Assembly (NCBI GenBank): GCA_945877365.1
Contig: CAMCRV010000015.1
Span: 1-55,354 of the forward strand
From: an uncultured Clostridia bacterium
Lineage (GTDB): Bacteria; Bacillota; Clostridia; Oscillospirales; Oscillospiraceae
Length of the DNA stretch: 55,354 nt
Direction: 5' to 3'
Below the pieces are notes generated by a model that saw only the letters and a program-made list of their open reading frames with translations, was not told where the DNA came from and made no database searches. Position 1 is the stretch's first letter. Each line of letters begins with the position of its first letter. Of the stretch, positions 41,496-50,782 are shown one piece after another. Position numbers and translations under genes: made by a program.

Positions 41496-42677
41496 ATGTT
41501 GAAACAGCGATTTCTTTCCGCCCTTGCCGCCTTCCTTCTGGGGCTTTCCATGCTGGCAGTCCCCACCGCCGCGGTGGAGGTGGACAGCGGCAGCACCTAC
41601 TGCTTCTCTCCTGCGGATTTTTCTCAGGAGGAAGCCATCCGGGGCATCTGCATCACCGGCCTGCCCAACGAGGAACTGGGCAGCACCCAGCTGGGCAGCC
41701 GGGTGCTGCGCCCCGGTGACATTCTCACTGCCGATCAGGTGGCGCAGATGACCTTCTGCCCGGTGAAAACCGAGACGGATATCACCGCACAGGTGGAGTA
41801 TCTGCCCATCTATGAGGGTCGGGTTGCCGAGGCTGCGGTGATGACCATCGGCATCCGGGGCAAGGAGGACAAGCCCCCGGTGGCTGAGGATTCCACGGCG
41901 GAGACCTACAAAAATCTGCCCAGCACCGGCAAACTCCGCGCCTCCGACCCCGAGGGGGAGGCTCTGACCTTCACTGTTGTCCGTCAGCCCAAGCGGGGCA
42001 CCGTGGCCATTGCCGAGGACGGCACCTTCACCTATACGCCCAAGAAGAACAAGGTGGGGGTGGACTCCTTCGTCTATACCGCCACTGACCCGGCCGGGAA
42101 AACCTCCCGGGAGGCTACCGTGACCGTCACCATTCTGAAACCCGGTGATGCGCCCCAGTACACCGACACCACCGGCACCACCTGCTCCTTCACCGCCGAG
42201 TGGCTGAAGCACACAGGCATCTTTCAGGCGGAGCAGATTGCCGGGGAGCCCTGCTTCCAGCCGGACAAGCCGGTGACCCAGGGGGAGTTCCTCACCATGC
42301 TGGTGAAAACTTTGGACATCCCCACGGAGGATGCCGTGTTTACCGGCAGTGAGGACACCCCTGCGTGGCTGCGTCCCTATGTTGCCGCCGCTGTCCGCTC
42401 CGGCCTGACCGCCGGGCTGCCGGAGCAGGAGGTAAAAGCCGACCAGCCCATCACCGGGGCGGAGGCTGCGGTGCTTCTCAGCAACGCGCTGGAGCTGGCG
42501 CAGTCGGAAACCTCTGCTGAGGAAGACTCCGCCCTGCCCGTGTGGGCTGCTTCCTCGGTGGCCGCCCTTGCCCGGGAGGGGATGGAGCTGGATGCCCAGA
42601 CTCTGACCCGGGCTCAGGCTGCCCAGGTGCTGTATCAGACACACTGCATTCTGGCAGCAGAACAGAACCCTGCCTGA
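41496..42677 (+). CDS. Exported protein with Ig/cadherin-like domain and SLH-like C terminus
   Basis: 393-aa secreted protein. Signal peptide of about 26 residues (FLSALAAFLLGLSMLAVPTA). Residues ~27-125 are unassigned. Residues ~128-215 form one cadherin/VCBS-like beta domain (LRASDPEGEALTF, DGTFTYTPKKNKVGVDSF). Residues ~225-385 look like two to three S-layer-homology repeats (QPDKPVTQGEFLTML, AWLRPYVAAAVRSGLTAG, ADQPITGAEAAVLL), which usually anchor proteins to cell-wall polymers. GGAGG precedes the ATG. A structural or surface-display role is likely. A strong hairpin (42684-42716) without T tract follows. Confidence 0.78.
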   Translation: MLKQRFLSALAAFLLGLSMLAVPTAAVEVDSGSTYCFSPADFSQEEAIRGICITGLPNEELGSTQLGSRVLRPGDILTADQVAQMTFCPVKTETDITAQVEYLPIYEGRVAEAAVMTIGIRGKEDKPPVAEDSTAETYKNLPSTGKLRASDPEGEALTFTVVRQPKRGTVAIAEDGTFTYTPKKNKVGVDSFVYTATDPAGKTSREATVTVTILKPGDAPQYTDTTGTTCSFTAEWLKHTGIFQAEQIAGEPCFQPDKPVTQGEFLTMLVKTLDIPTEDAVFTGSEDTPAWLRPYVAAAVRSGLTAGLPEQEVKADQPITGAEAAVLLSNALELAQSETSAEEDSALPVWAASSVAALAREGMELDAQTLTRAQAAQVLYQTHCILAAEQNPA

Positions 42678-42739
42678 ACTCGGAACATCCCCCGGGATAC
42701 CCTCCCGGGGGATGTTGGTTGGGGAAAGGAGCACTTAGT

Positions 42740-42953
42740 CGAGTTAGGAGTGAGGAGTGAAGAGTTAGGAGTTATGGTATCCCCTTCGGGGATGAAAAAA
42801 TACCAAATATTTCATTGCTCTCGTAGGGGCGGCCATTGGCCGCCCGATACCTTCGATGCGGAACTTCCCGATTCGGGCGGCCGATGGCCGCCCCTACGAA
42901 AGAAGTGGAAGAATTTACTCACTCCTAACTCCTAATTCCTAACTCCTAACTCA
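42740..42953. repeat. GGGGCGGCC-type composite repeat, copy 1
   Basis: Arms of AACTCCT-like heptamers in opposite orientation enclose TATCCCCTTCGGGGAT and two facing copies of a GTAGGGGCGGCCATTGGCC hairpin (42823 and 42875). The same combination recurs at 44966-45189. It occupies most of the 356-bp gap between the SLH gene and rny; the rest is a CCCCCGGGG hairpin (42998-43028) that probably ends the rny transcript. Confidence 0.8.
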
Positions 42954-43033
42954 GTGAAAGTCCGCTTTACCGCAGGAACGCTCCGAAGCGCAGAAAGATT
43001 CCCCCGGGGTATTTCTTCCCCGGGGGATGGTGT

Positions 43034-44584
43034 TTACTTTGCAAATTCCACGGCCTTGGTTTCCCGGATCACATTGACCTTGATCTGACCGGGGTATTCC
43101 AGCTCGGCCTCGATCTTCTTGGCAATATCCCGGGCCAGCAGGATCATGTTGTCCTCGGTGACCACCTCGGGCTTGACCATAATCCGAACCTCCCGGCCTG
43201 CCTGAATGGCGAAGGCCTTCTCCACGCCGGGATAGGAGCCGGTGAGCTCCTCCAGCTTTTGCAGACGGCGAATGTAGTTCTCCACATTCTCCCGGCGGGC
43301 GCCGGGACGGGCGGCGGAGATGGCATCGGCGGCCTGCACCAAAACGGCAATCACCGTCTTGGGCTCCACATCGCCATGGTGTGCCTCGATGGCGTTGACC
43401 ACCACGGGATTCTCCTTGAACTTCCGTGCCAGATCGGCGCCCAGCTGCACATGGCTGCCCTCAACCTCGTGGTCGATGGACTTGCCAAGGTCATGCAGAA
43501 GGCCTGCCCGCTTGGCGGTGGCCACATCCACACCCAGCTCGGCGGCCATCAGGCCGGCGATATGGGCAACCTCGATGGAGTGGTTCAGCACATTCTGACC
43601 GTAAGAGGTGCGGTACTTCTGGCGTCCCAGAGTCTTCACCAGCTCGGGGTTCAGGTTGTGGATGCCGGTTTCGTAGCAGGCGCGCTCGCCCTCCTCCCGG
43701 ATGGTGCGATCCACTTCCTTGCGAGCCTTCTCCACCATGTCCTCGATGCGGGTGGGGTGAATCCGGCCGTCCACAATCAGCTTCTCCAGCGCCAGACGGG
43801 CAATCTCCCGGCGGACGGGGTCAAAGCTGGAGACGGTGATAGCCTCGGGGGTGTCGTCGATGATCAGGTCAACGCCGGTGATGGTTTCCAGGGTACGGAT
43901 GTTCCGACCCTCCCGGCCGATGATCCGACCCTTCATCTCGTCATTGGGCAGAGCCACCACGGAAACGGTGGTTTCTGCGGCGTGGTCGGCGGCGCACCGC
44001 TGGATAGCGGTGGCGATGATCTCCCGACCCTTTTCCTCGGCCTCGTCCTTCAGCTGCTGCTCGATCTCCTTGATCTTCATGGCGGCATCGTGGCGAACCT
44101 CTTCCTCCACGCTGCTGAGCAGATGCTGCTTGGCCTGCTCCTGAGTCAGCCCGGAGATTTCCTCCAGGGTGGTCAGCTGCTGCTGCTTGATCTGCTCGGC
44201 CTGCGCCTGGGTTTCGGTGACCTTGGCCAGCTTCTTGGCCAGTTCCTCTTCCTTGCGCTCAAAGGCCTCGGTCTTCTTGTCCAGGGTTGCTTCCTTCTGT
44301 TCCAGCCGGCGCTCCTGCTTGCTCAGCTCGGCGCGGCGCTCTTTGACTTCCTTGTCGTGTTCTGTGCGTGATTTATGGATCTCGTCCTTGGCCTCCAGAA
44401 GCATTTCCTTCTTCCGGCTCTCACCGGAGCGGATAGCCTCATTGATCAGACGGGTAGCCTCCATCTCGGCGGAGCCAATCTCCCGTTCTGCCACCTTCTT
44501 GCGGTAGGCGACACCCAGGCCGAAGCCCACAGCCGCACCAACAAGGACGCCAGCAACAATGAAAATAATTTCAAACAATCCCAT
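43034..44584 (-). CDS. rny: Ribonuclease Y
   Basis: Membrane-anchored endoribonuclease that starts mRNA decay in many Firmicutes; 516 aa, as expected. One N-terminal transmembrane helix (residues 3-25), then a long Glu/Lys/Arg-rich coiled coil to about residue 190, a KH RNA-binding domain ([12 protein letters not shown] near 215) and an HD phosphodiesterase domain ([12 protein letters not shown] near 360, with the metal-binding HD pair). GGAGG lies about 12 bases before the ATG. It has a long untranslated leader. Confidence 0.97.
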   Translation of the reverse strand: MGLFEIIFIVAGVLVGAAVGFGLGVAYRKKVAEREIGSAEMEATRLINEAIRSGESRKKEMLLEAKDEIHKSRTEHDKEVKERRAELSKQERRLEQKEATLDKKTEAFERKEEELAKKLAKVTETQAQAEQIKQQQLTTLEEISGLTQEQAKQHLLSSVEEEVRHDAAMKIKEIEQQLKDEAEEKGREIIATAIQRCAADHAAETTVSVVALPNDEMKGRIIGREGRNIRTLETITGVDLIIDDTPEAITVSSFDPVRREIARLALEKLIVDGRIHPTRIEDMVEKARKEVDRTIREEGERACYETGIHNLNPELVKTLGRQKYRTSYGQNVLNHSIEVAHIAGLMAAELGVDVATAKRAGLLHDLGKSIDHEVEGSHVQLGADLARKFKENPVVVNAIEAHHGDVEPKTVIAVLVQAADAISAARPGARRENVENYIRRLQKLEELTGSYPGVEKAFAIQAGREVRIMVKPEVVTEDNMILLARDIAKKIEAELEYPGQIKVNVIRETKAVEFAK

Positions 44585-44851
44585 AAACTTTCAGCACACC
44601 TCCTTCATAATAGTCAGCATCGAAGGGGGTGGGCGCTCTGTCCCCATGTGAAATCAGGCATGAAAAGTCTCCGGAGAATCTCCGGTCAGAAAAATTCCAT
44701 TACTATAAAGTCTGCCGTGCGGCACTGCGTGCTGTCCGCAGGCATCCCCAAACCCCATACGGGTACATACAGCCATACCCCGGCATCTAGCTGCCGGTTA
44801 TCCATGAAACACTGGGGGCAGTTCGCCCCCAGCGTACACTATACCGAACTT

Positions 44852-44880
44852 ATTGTACCCGGATAGAATGGGAATGTCAA
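44852..44880 (-). promoter_or_regulatory. Promoter of rny with a ~260-nt leader
   Basis: Minus-strand TTGACA (44880-44875), 17-bp spacer, TACAAT (44857-44852). The leader down to 44585 holds hairpins CTGGGGGC/GCCCCCAG, CCGGCA/TGCCGG and CCGGAGA/TCTCCGG. I do not recognise a riboswitch class; a further TATAGT box lies inside the leader. Confidence 0.7.
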
Positions 44881-44950
44881 GGGTAAATCCCGGAAAATTC
44901 CCCATCCGGAAGAGCTTTTTCTGCTGATCGCCATGACGCAGCGGATAGAG

Positions 44951-45201
44951 AAATTGTTATTTAGTGAGGAGTTAGGAATTAGGAGTGAGGAGTGATTGAA
45001 GTTCTTTCACTTCTTTCGTAGGGGCGGCCATTGGCCGCCAGAATCGGGTAGTTCCGCATCGAGGGTTGAGGGCGGCCGATGGCCGCCCCTACAAGAGTAG
45101 CAAAAGAATTCCATCAAGTTATTTTTTTAATCTATCCCCGAAGGGGATACCATAACTCCTAACTCCTAACTGCTAACTCCTAACTCGTTAAATTCCAATT
45201 T
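44951..45201. repeat. GGGGCGGCC-type composite repeat, copy 2, bounded by 12-bp palindromes
   Basis: AAATTGTTATTT at 44951 and AAATTCCAATTT at 45190 enclose AACTCCT-like arms, facing GTAGGGGCGGCCATTGGCC hairpins and a TATCCCC-GAAG-GGGATA palindrome. It fills the gap between the divergent rny and aspS promoters. Confidence 0.8.
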
Positions 45202-45252
45202 GCCGCTTTCCCGGCTTATGCCGATATGCGCAAAGCTTTTTTCGTCAAATGA

Positions 45253-45281
45253 TTGACATTCTTCGGAATGTGTGAGAAAAT
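45253..45281 (+). promoter_or_regulatory. Promoter of aspS
   Basis: Consensus TTGACA at 45253-45258 with a weak GAAAAT -10 element at 45276-45281 (17-bp spacer). Confidence 0.55.
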
Positions 45282-45315
45282 AAGTCGATTACAATGAGAA
45301 AAGAGGATTTTCGCT

Positions 45316-47085
45316 ATGATGCAATCCAGAACACATAACTGCGGTCAGCTCCGGGCCGAAAACGCCGGTCAGCAGGTCACCCTGGTGGGGTGGATGGAAA
45401 CCGTCCGGGAGGTTGGCGCAAACTTCGCCTTCGTGGTGCTCCGGGACTACTACGGCACCACTCAGGTGGTCATCGAAAATGAGCAGATGATGCAGATTGT
45501 CAAGGGGCTCAACAAGGAGTCCACCATCTCCGTCACCGGCACCGTCCGGGAGCGGGAGAGCAAGAATCCCAAGCTGCCCACCGGCGAAATCGAAGTGGTT
45601 CCCGAAAAAATTGAGGTTCTGGGCAAGTGCGTCCACAACCAGCTGCCCTTTGAGATCAACAAGAGCCGGGAGGCAGACGAGAATACCCGGCTCAAGTATC
45701 GCTTCCTGGATCTGCGGAATCCCGCTGTCAAGTCCAACATTGTGCTGCGCTGCCAGGTGGTTGCCGAGCTGCGCCGGCTTATGACGGAACAGGGCTTTTT
45801 GGAGATCACCACCCCCATTCTGACCTCTTCCAGCCCCGAGGGGGCCCGGGACTATCTGGTTCCTGCCCGGAATCACCCCGGCAAGTTCTATGCGCTGCCC
45901 CAGGCACCCCAGCAGTTCAAGCAGCTGCTGATGACCTCCGGCTTTGACCGCTACTTCCAGATCGCCCCCTGCTTCCGGGACGAGGACGCCCGTGCCGACC
46001 GCACCCCCGGCGAGTTCTACCAGCTGGATATGGAGATGGCCTTCGCCACCCAGGAGGATGTCCTCACCACGCTGGAGGAGGTTCTGGTGCCTGTGTTCCA
46101 GAAGTTCGGCAAGTACAGCCGGGTTTCTCAGGCTCCCTTCCGCCACATTCCCTTCAACGAGGCCATGGAGCGCTACGGCTCCGACAAGCCCGACCTGCGG
46201 ATTGATCTGGAGATTCAGGACATCTCTGCCGAGGTGCAGGGCTGCGGCTTCGGCCCCTTTGAGGGCAGCACCGTGAAGGCCGTGGTGGTGCACGACTTCA
46301 ATCAGGCCAGAAAGTGGATTGACAAGCTGCTGGCAGATGTGGAAATGCAGACCGGCAACAAGGCCTGCTGGGTGAAGGTGGACGAAAACGGCGCCCTCAC
46401 CGGCGGCGTTTCCAAGTTCCTTGGCGACTGCGCCCCTGCCCTGACGGAAAAGCTGGGTCTGAAGCCCGGCAGCTTCGTGTGCATGGCAGCCGGCAAGAAG
46501 GCCGCCGCCCAGAAGACCGCCGGCGTCATCCGCACCCTGCTGGGTCGGCGCATTCCCGGCCATTTCGACGAGGAGCAGTACGCCCTCTGCTGGATTGTGG
46601 ACTTCCCCATGTACGAGCTGGGGGAGGAATCCGGCCAGCTGGAATTCTGCCACAACCCCTTCTCCATGCCCCAGGGCGGTATGCAGGCTCTGCTGGATGC
46701 CGAGGGGGATATGGAGAAGCTGCTGGCCATCAACGCCGACCAGTACGATCTGGTGGTGAACGGCTATGAGTCCGCCTCCGGCGCAGTCCGGAACCACGAT
46801 CCCGAGATCATGGTCAAGGCCTTCCAGATGGTGGGTCTGGGGGAGGAGGATGTGAAGGCCAAGTTCCCTGCCATGTACAACGCCTTCACCTACGGCGCAC
46901 CTCCCCACGCAGGCGCAGCCCCCGGCGTGGATCGCCTCATCATGCTGCTCACCGGCGAGGAGAGCATCCGGGAGGTCATCACCTTCCCCATGAACAAGAA
47001 CGCACAGGATCTGATGATGGGCGCACCCACCACCGTAGATCAGAGCCAGCTGGATACGGTGCACATTGCCATTTCCGAGAAATAA
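45316..47085 (+). CDS. aspS: Aspartyl-tRNA synthetase, bacterial type
   Basis: Class II aminoacyl-tRNA synthetase, 589 aa. N-terminal OB-fold anticodon-binding domain (VTLVGWMETVREVGANFAF), then the catalytic domain with motif 2 FRDEDARADRTPGEF, a GAD insertion domain at roughly residues 300-410, and motif 3 GAAPGVDRLIMLL near the end. Two adjacent ATG codons could serve as start. Whether it also charges tRNA-Asn cannot be told from what I see. The XRE-cupin gene follows after 99 bp. Confidence 0.96.
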   Translation: MMQSRTHNCGQLRAENAGQQVTLVGWMETVREVGANFAFVVLRDYYGTTQVVIENEQMMQIVKGLNKESTISVTGTVRERESKNPKLPTGEIEVVPEKIEVLGKCVHNQLPFEINKSREADENTRLKYRFLDLRNPAVKSNIVLRCQVVAELRRLMTEQGFLEITTPILTSSSPEGARDYLVPARNHPGKFYALPQAPQQFKQLLMTSGFDRYFQIAPCFRDEDARADRTPGEFYQLDMEMAFATQEDVLTTLEEVLVPVFQKFGKYSRVSQAPFRHIPFNEAMERYGSDKPDLRIDLEIQDISAEVQGCGFGPFEGSTVKAVVVHDFNQARKWIDKLLADVEMQTGNKACWVKVDENGALTGGVSKFLGDCAPALTEKLGLKPGSFVCMAAGKKAAAQKTAGVIRTLLGRRIPGHFDEEQYALCWIVDFPMYELGEESGQLEFCHNPFSMPQGGMQALLDAEGDMEKLLAINADQYDLVVNGYESASGAVRNHDPEIMVKAFQMVGLGEEDVKAKFPAMYNAFTYGAPPHAGAAPGVDRLIMLLTGEESIREVITFPMNKNAQDLMMGAPTTVDQSQLDTVHIAISEK

Positions 47086-47184
47086 TCACGGGTCAAAAGC
47101 CTGTAGTCAGGGAGCTTCCCCATGAATCTTCCGCAGCCGCGAGCCGATTCTCCGGAGCTTCCCGCAAAAAGGAAGGAAATCCCA

Positions 47185-47742
47185 ATGGAAGAACAGGCAA
47201 ACATTGAAGTCGGGAAAAAAATCCGGGCACTTCGGAAAATCCGCGGAATCTCCCTGCAGCAGATGTCTTCCCAGACCGGCATGAGCTATTCCTACCTGTC
47301 CGGCCTGGAAAACGGCAAGCATTCGGTGTCTATTACGAATCTGCAGCGGATTGCCGCATTCTTTGAGGTGGATATGGTCTACTTCCTGCAGCCCATGGGG
47401 CAGGTGCCCCGGGTGATTCGGATGAAGGATCTGTTCCACGATTCCAGCACCTTTGACGATCTCTTCTACCGGGTTGTCACCCCGGCGGACTCCGGCTTTC
47501 TCCAGGCCAGCTATGTGTATATGCCGCCCCATTCTCCGGAAGAGAGGCGTATCCACAAGCACAAGCAGGGTCAGGAGATGATCCTCACCCTCTCCGGCTG
47601 CATCTGCGTCTATGTGGAGGAGGAGCGCTACCTTCTGAGGTCGGGAGACAGCATCGTGTTTGAGGCAAATGTGGAGCACCTGATCTGTACGGAAGAGCAG
47701 CCCGCAACCTTTGTGATTGTTTCCAGTCCGCCCTACGGCTAG
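47185..47742 (+). CDS. XRE-family regulator with C-terminal cupin domain
   Basis: 185-aa regulator: helix-turn-helix in residues ~8-65 (IRGISLQQMSSQTG, YSYLSGLENGKHSVS) and a small-molecule-binding cupin barrel from about 110 on (HKHKQGQEMILTLSG, LLRSGDSIVFEANVEH). Such proteins commonly respond to amino acids, polyamines or sugars. The ATG at 47185 is preceded by AGGAAGG. Target genes are not evident; the polar amino-acid transporter downstream is a candidate. Confidence 0.87.
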   Translation: MEEQANIEVGKKIRALRKIRGISLQQMSSQTGMSYSYLSGLENGKHSVSITNLQRIAAFFEVDMVYFLQPMGQVPRVIRMKDLFHDSSTFDDLFYRVVTPADSGFLQASYVYMPPHSPEERRIHKHKQGQEMILTLSGCICVYVEEERYLLRSGDSIVFEANVEHLICTEEQPATFVIVSSPPYG

Positions 47743-47814
47743 GGTACAGCGCAGCAGGCCGGATCAAAACCACAGTCCGGAAGCACCACCCCCAGAATGA
47801 TATACCCTTGACCC

Positions 47815-48105
47815 ATGGAAAGGGCGGCCTTTGGCCGCCCCAGCGTGTCAAAAAAGTATGTCATTCCGAGGACGCGAAGCGGCCGTGGGAATCCGTTTCC
47901 CCAAGAATGCACTTATTTTTCGTAAAACCAGCTAAAAACAGAACACTTTGGAGAACGGATTGCCACACCAGTGGCGCTCCGCGCAGCGAATCCATAATCG
48001 CAATGATTGCCAGTGGCAATCATACCTCATTTTTTCTGAGGACTGGTTCGCAATGACAAGTTTTCCGACAGTCTGGGGCGGCCTTTGGCCGCCCTTCTTT
48101 TTCAT
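47815..48105. repeat. Composite repeat flanked by GGGCGGCCTTTGGCCGCCC hairpins
   Basis: The same hairpin stands at 47821 and, inverted with its flanks, at 48075. Between them is a GTCATTCCGAGGACGCGAAG / GTTCGCAATGACA type of intergenic repeat that also occurs at 51390-51510. The 3' hairpin is followed by TTCTTTTTC and could terminate transcription. The remaining ~190 bp to the next gene contain only its promoter. Confidence 0.7.
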
Positions 48106-48221
48106 CCCAAGGGGGCAGCTTAACCATCGGCTTTCCTGTGCTGCTTTACCAAACTAAAGTGCTAAAGAGAGCTTTCTTTTTATGCACCTATACAAAACTG
48201 GCAGAAACTGCAAATTTCCTC

Positions 48222-48250
48222 TTTACTTCTTTAGCGTAATAAAGTATAAT
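48222..48250 (+). promoter_or_regulatory. Promoter of the amino-acid binding protein gene
   Basis: TTTACT (48222-48227), 17-bp spacer, TATAAT (48245-48250), 43 bp before the start. Confidence 0.65.
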
Positions 48251-48293
48251 CCAGCCATGACAAAAACCCAGGAAAAAGGAAGGTAAGAAAACT

Positions 48294-49076
48294 ATGAAAA
48301 AGACAATCGCTCTCGTGCTGGCACTGGTATTGATGGCCGGTGTGCTGGCCGGCTGCAGCAAGGCAGACCCGGACTCCGATCTGGCCTACATCAAAAAGCA
48401 GGGCAAGCTCATCGTAGGCATCACCGACTATGCTCCCATGGACTACAAGGACGAAAACGGCCAGTGGACGGGCTTCGACGCCGAGTACGCCCAGCTGGTG
48501 GCCAAGGAGCTGGGTGTGCAGTGCGAGTTCTTCGTCATCGCCGACTGGGGTCAGAAGTTCTTCGAGCTGGACAGCAAGAACATTGACGCCGTCTGGAACG
48601 GCATGACCATCACCGAGGAAGCCCGGCTCAACGCCAGCGTCTCCGACCCCTATGTCATCAACGCCCAGGTGGTGGTGATGAAGGCCGATGCCGTTGCCAA
48701 CTACCCCGACACCGACAGCCTGAAGGGTCTGAACTTCGCCGTGGAGAGCGGCTCCGCCGGTGAGGATGCTCTGAAGGAGCTGGGTATTGACGGGTATGTT
48801 ACCGTGCAGGATCAGGCCAAGGCCGTCATGGAGGTTGCCGCCGGTACCGCCGACGCCTGCGTCATCGACATCACCATGGCCAACGCCATGACCGGCGAGG
48901 GCACCAGCTATGCAGACCTCACCTCCGGCATCGCCCTGACCAGCGAGGAATACGGCATCGCCTTCCGGAAGGACTCCGACCTCACCGCCAAGGTCAACGA
49001 GATCACCAAGAAGCTCATTGCCGACGGCACCCTGCCTGCTCTGGCAGAGAAGTACAGCTTGACTTTAGCCGGTTAA
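48294..49076 (+). CDS. Polar amino-acid ABC transporter, substrate-binding lipoprotein
   Basis: Family-3 extracytoplasmic solute-binding protein, 260 aa. Lipoprotein signal with lipobox VLAGC; the mature part opens with KLIVGITDYAPMDY and has the family pattern GFDAEYAQLVAKELG and AVWNGMTITEEA. GGAAGG precedes the ATG. It supplies the permease and ATPase encoded downstream, but a terminator-like hairpin and an R1 repeat stand between. Ligand may be glutamine, glutamate, arginine, cystine or a similar amino acid. Confidence 0.92.
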   Translation: MKKTIALVLALVLMAGVLAGCSKADPDSDLAYIKKQGKLIVGITDYAPMDYKDENGQWTGFDAEYAQLVAKELGVQCEFFVIADWGQKFFELDSKNIDAVWNGMTITEEARLNASVSDPYVINAQVVVMKADAVANYPDTDSLKGLNFAVESGSAGEDALKELGIDGYVTVQDQAKAVMEVAAGTADACVIDITMANAMTGEGTSYADLTSGIALTSEEYGIAFRKDSDLTAKVNEITKKLIADGTLPALAEKYSLTLAG

Positions 49077-49089
49077 TGCGATAAAGTAT

Positions 49090-49127
49090 CACAGGGAGGG
49101 GCTTTCCCTCCCTGTGCTTTCGGTTTT
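49090..49127 (+). terminator. Terminator-like hairpin inside the amino-acid transporter operon
   Basis: Stem CACAGGGAGGG/CCCTCCCTGTG, then CTTTCGGTTTTTC. It may reduce read-through so that the binding protein is made in excess over the membrane subunits. Confidence 0.75.
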
Positions 49128-49172
49128 TCGGATAAAAAGAATCTGCGCATCGGCTTTGCGCAGCCGGTTGAG

Positions 49173-49329
49173 AAATTGGGATTTGCGGGGGTGCCCAAAG
49201 CCTCCCCTGTGTAAGGGGAGGTGGCAAAAATCTATTGATTTTTGCCGGAGGGGTTGTCAATCCCCCAGTCAGCTTCGCTGACAGCCCCCTTTACACAAGG
49301 GGGCCTTTGAGCTCACTAAATTCCAATTT
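49173..49329. repeat. R1 repeat, copy 4 (inverted), between transporter genes
   Basis: Bounded by AAATTGGGATTT at 49173 and AAATTCCAATTT at 49318. Outside both ends lie inverted tail sequences related to GCCGATATGCGCAAA, shared with copies at 30.1, 45.2 and 53.8 kb. Confidence 0.85.
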
Positions 49330-49378
49330 ACCGCCCTGCTGACTTGAGCCGATATATGCAAAAAGAAAGAGGTAATCT

Positions 49379-50020
49379 ATGTTCCTTTCCGTAACCATGG
49401 AGCTGCTTCGGGGCTTCTGGGAAACCGTGCAGATCTTCGCCCTGACGCTGGTGTTCTCCCTGCCCCTGGGTCTTGTGGTGGCCTTCGGCTCCATGAGCAG
49501 GTTCCAGCCCCTGAAATGGCTCACCAGGAGCTTTGTCTGGATCATCCGGGGCACCCCCCTGATGCTGCAGCTGATTCTGATTTTCTACGGCCCCGGCCTG
49601 ATCTTCGGCATCAACGGTCTGGGGCGGTTTCAGGCCGTGATTCTGGCCTTTACCATCAACTACGCCTGCTATTTCTCCGAGATCTACCGGGGCGGCATCG
49701 AGAGCATCCCCCAGGGGCAGTACGAGGCCGGACAGGTGCTGGGCATGACCAGGAGCCAGATTTTCTTTAAAGTGGTGCTCCTTCAGGTCATCAAGCGGAT
49801 TCTGGCGCCCATGGGCAACGAGTTCATCACGCTGGTGAAGGACACCGCCCTGTCCCGGATCATCGCCATCTACGAGATCACCTATGTGGGCGAATCCTTC
49901 GTCAAGAAGGGTCTCATCTGGCCTCTGTTCTACACAGGTGCGTTCTATCTGCTGTTCAGCGGCCTGCTCACCATTCTCTTCTCCCAGCTGGAGAAGAAGC
50001 TGAACTATTTCCGGGGGTAA
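49379..50020 (+). CDS. Polar amino-acid ABC transporter permease
   Basis: 213-aa HisM/GlnP-type permease with about five membrane helices. The family motifs IIRGTPLMLQL, the EAA loop EAGQVLGMTRSQIFFKVVL and YEITYVGE are present. A single permease gene implies a homodimeric channel. GAGG lies a few bases before the ATG, and the gene ends 3 bp before the ATPase start. There is no clear own promoter beyond the repeat. Confidence 0.92.
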   Translation: MFLSVTMELLRGFWETVQIFALTLVFSLPLGLVVAFGSMSRFQPLKWLTRSFVWIIRGTPLMLQLILIFYGPGLIFGINGLGRFQAVILAFTINYACYFSEIYRGGIESIPQGQYEAGQVLGMTRSQIFFKVVLLQVIKRILAPMGNEFITLVKDTALSRIIAIYEITYVGESFVKKGLIWPLFYTGAFYLLFSGLLTILFSQLEKKLNYFRG

Positions 50021-50023
50021 GCT

Positions 50024-50770
50024 ATGGCAGTATTGGAAGTAAAAAACATTCAAAAGAGCTTCGCGGGCACTCAGGTGCTGAAGGGGGTCAGCTTTTCGCT
50101 GGAAAAGGGACAGGTGTTGGCCATCATCGGCTCCTCCGGCAGCGGCAAGACCACCTTGCTTCGGTGCCTGAACTTTCTGGAAACCCCGGACGCGGGGGAA
50201 ATCCGGGTAAACGGCAGCCTCCTGACGGGGCAGAACCTCACCGATGCCCAGATCCGGCAGAACCGGCTCCACTTCGGACTGGTGTTCCAGAATTTCAACC
50301 TGTTCCCCCAGTACACGGTGCTGGAAAATATCACCATGGCTCCCACCCTGCTGAAAAAAGCCCCGGCAGACCGGATTCGCAGCAACGCGCTGGCGCTGCT
50401 GGAAAAGGTGGGGCTGTCCCAGAAGGCAAATGCCTACCCCTACCAGCTCTCCGGCGGTCAGCAGCAGCGGGTGGCCATCGCCCGGGCGCTGGCGCTGAAC
50501 CCGGAGGTGCTGTGCTTTGACGAGCCCACCAGTGCCCTTGACCCCGAGCTGACCAACGAGGTGCTTCGGGTCATCCGCAGCCTCAAAAATCAGGACAACA
50601 CCATGGTGGTGGTGACCCACGAGATGGATTTCGCCCGGAGCGTTGCCGATGTGGTGATGTACATGGCGGACGGCGTCATCGAGGAAATGGGCACCCCCGA
50701 AGAGGTCTTTGGAAATCCCAGAAGCGAAAAAACCCGGAGCTTCATCCGGGGCACACAGGAAAGTTTTTAA
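50024..50770 (+). CDS. Polar amino-acid ABC transporter ATP-binding protein
   Basis: 248-aa GlnQ/HisP-type ATPase: Walker A GSSGSGKTT, Q-loop FQNFNLFP, signature LSGGQQQR, Walker B VLCFDEPTSALD and H-loop VTHE. Length is standard. Translationally linked to the permease (3-bp gap) and followed after 12 bp by the YerC gene. Confidence 0.94.
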   Translation: MAVLEVKNIQKSFAGTQVLKGVSFSLEKGQVLAIIGSSGSGKTTLLRCLNFLETPDAGEIRVNGSLLTGQNLTDAQIRQNRLHFGLVFQNFNLFPQYTVLENITMAPTLLKKAPADRIRSNALALLEKVGLSQKANAYPYQLSGGQQQRVAIARALALNPEVLCFDEPTSALDPELTNEVLRVIRSLKNQDNTMVVVTHEMDFARSVADVVMYMADGVIEEMGTPEEVFGNPRSEKTRSFIRGTQESF

Positions 50771-50782
50771 AAGGAGAAATCA

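Noticed and set aside
44600-44850. 6S RNA or a known riboswitch in the rny leader
   Set aside because: The 5' and 3' parts do not form the long closing stem with central bubble of 6S RNA, and no riboswitch core motif is recognisable. A covariance-model search would decide.
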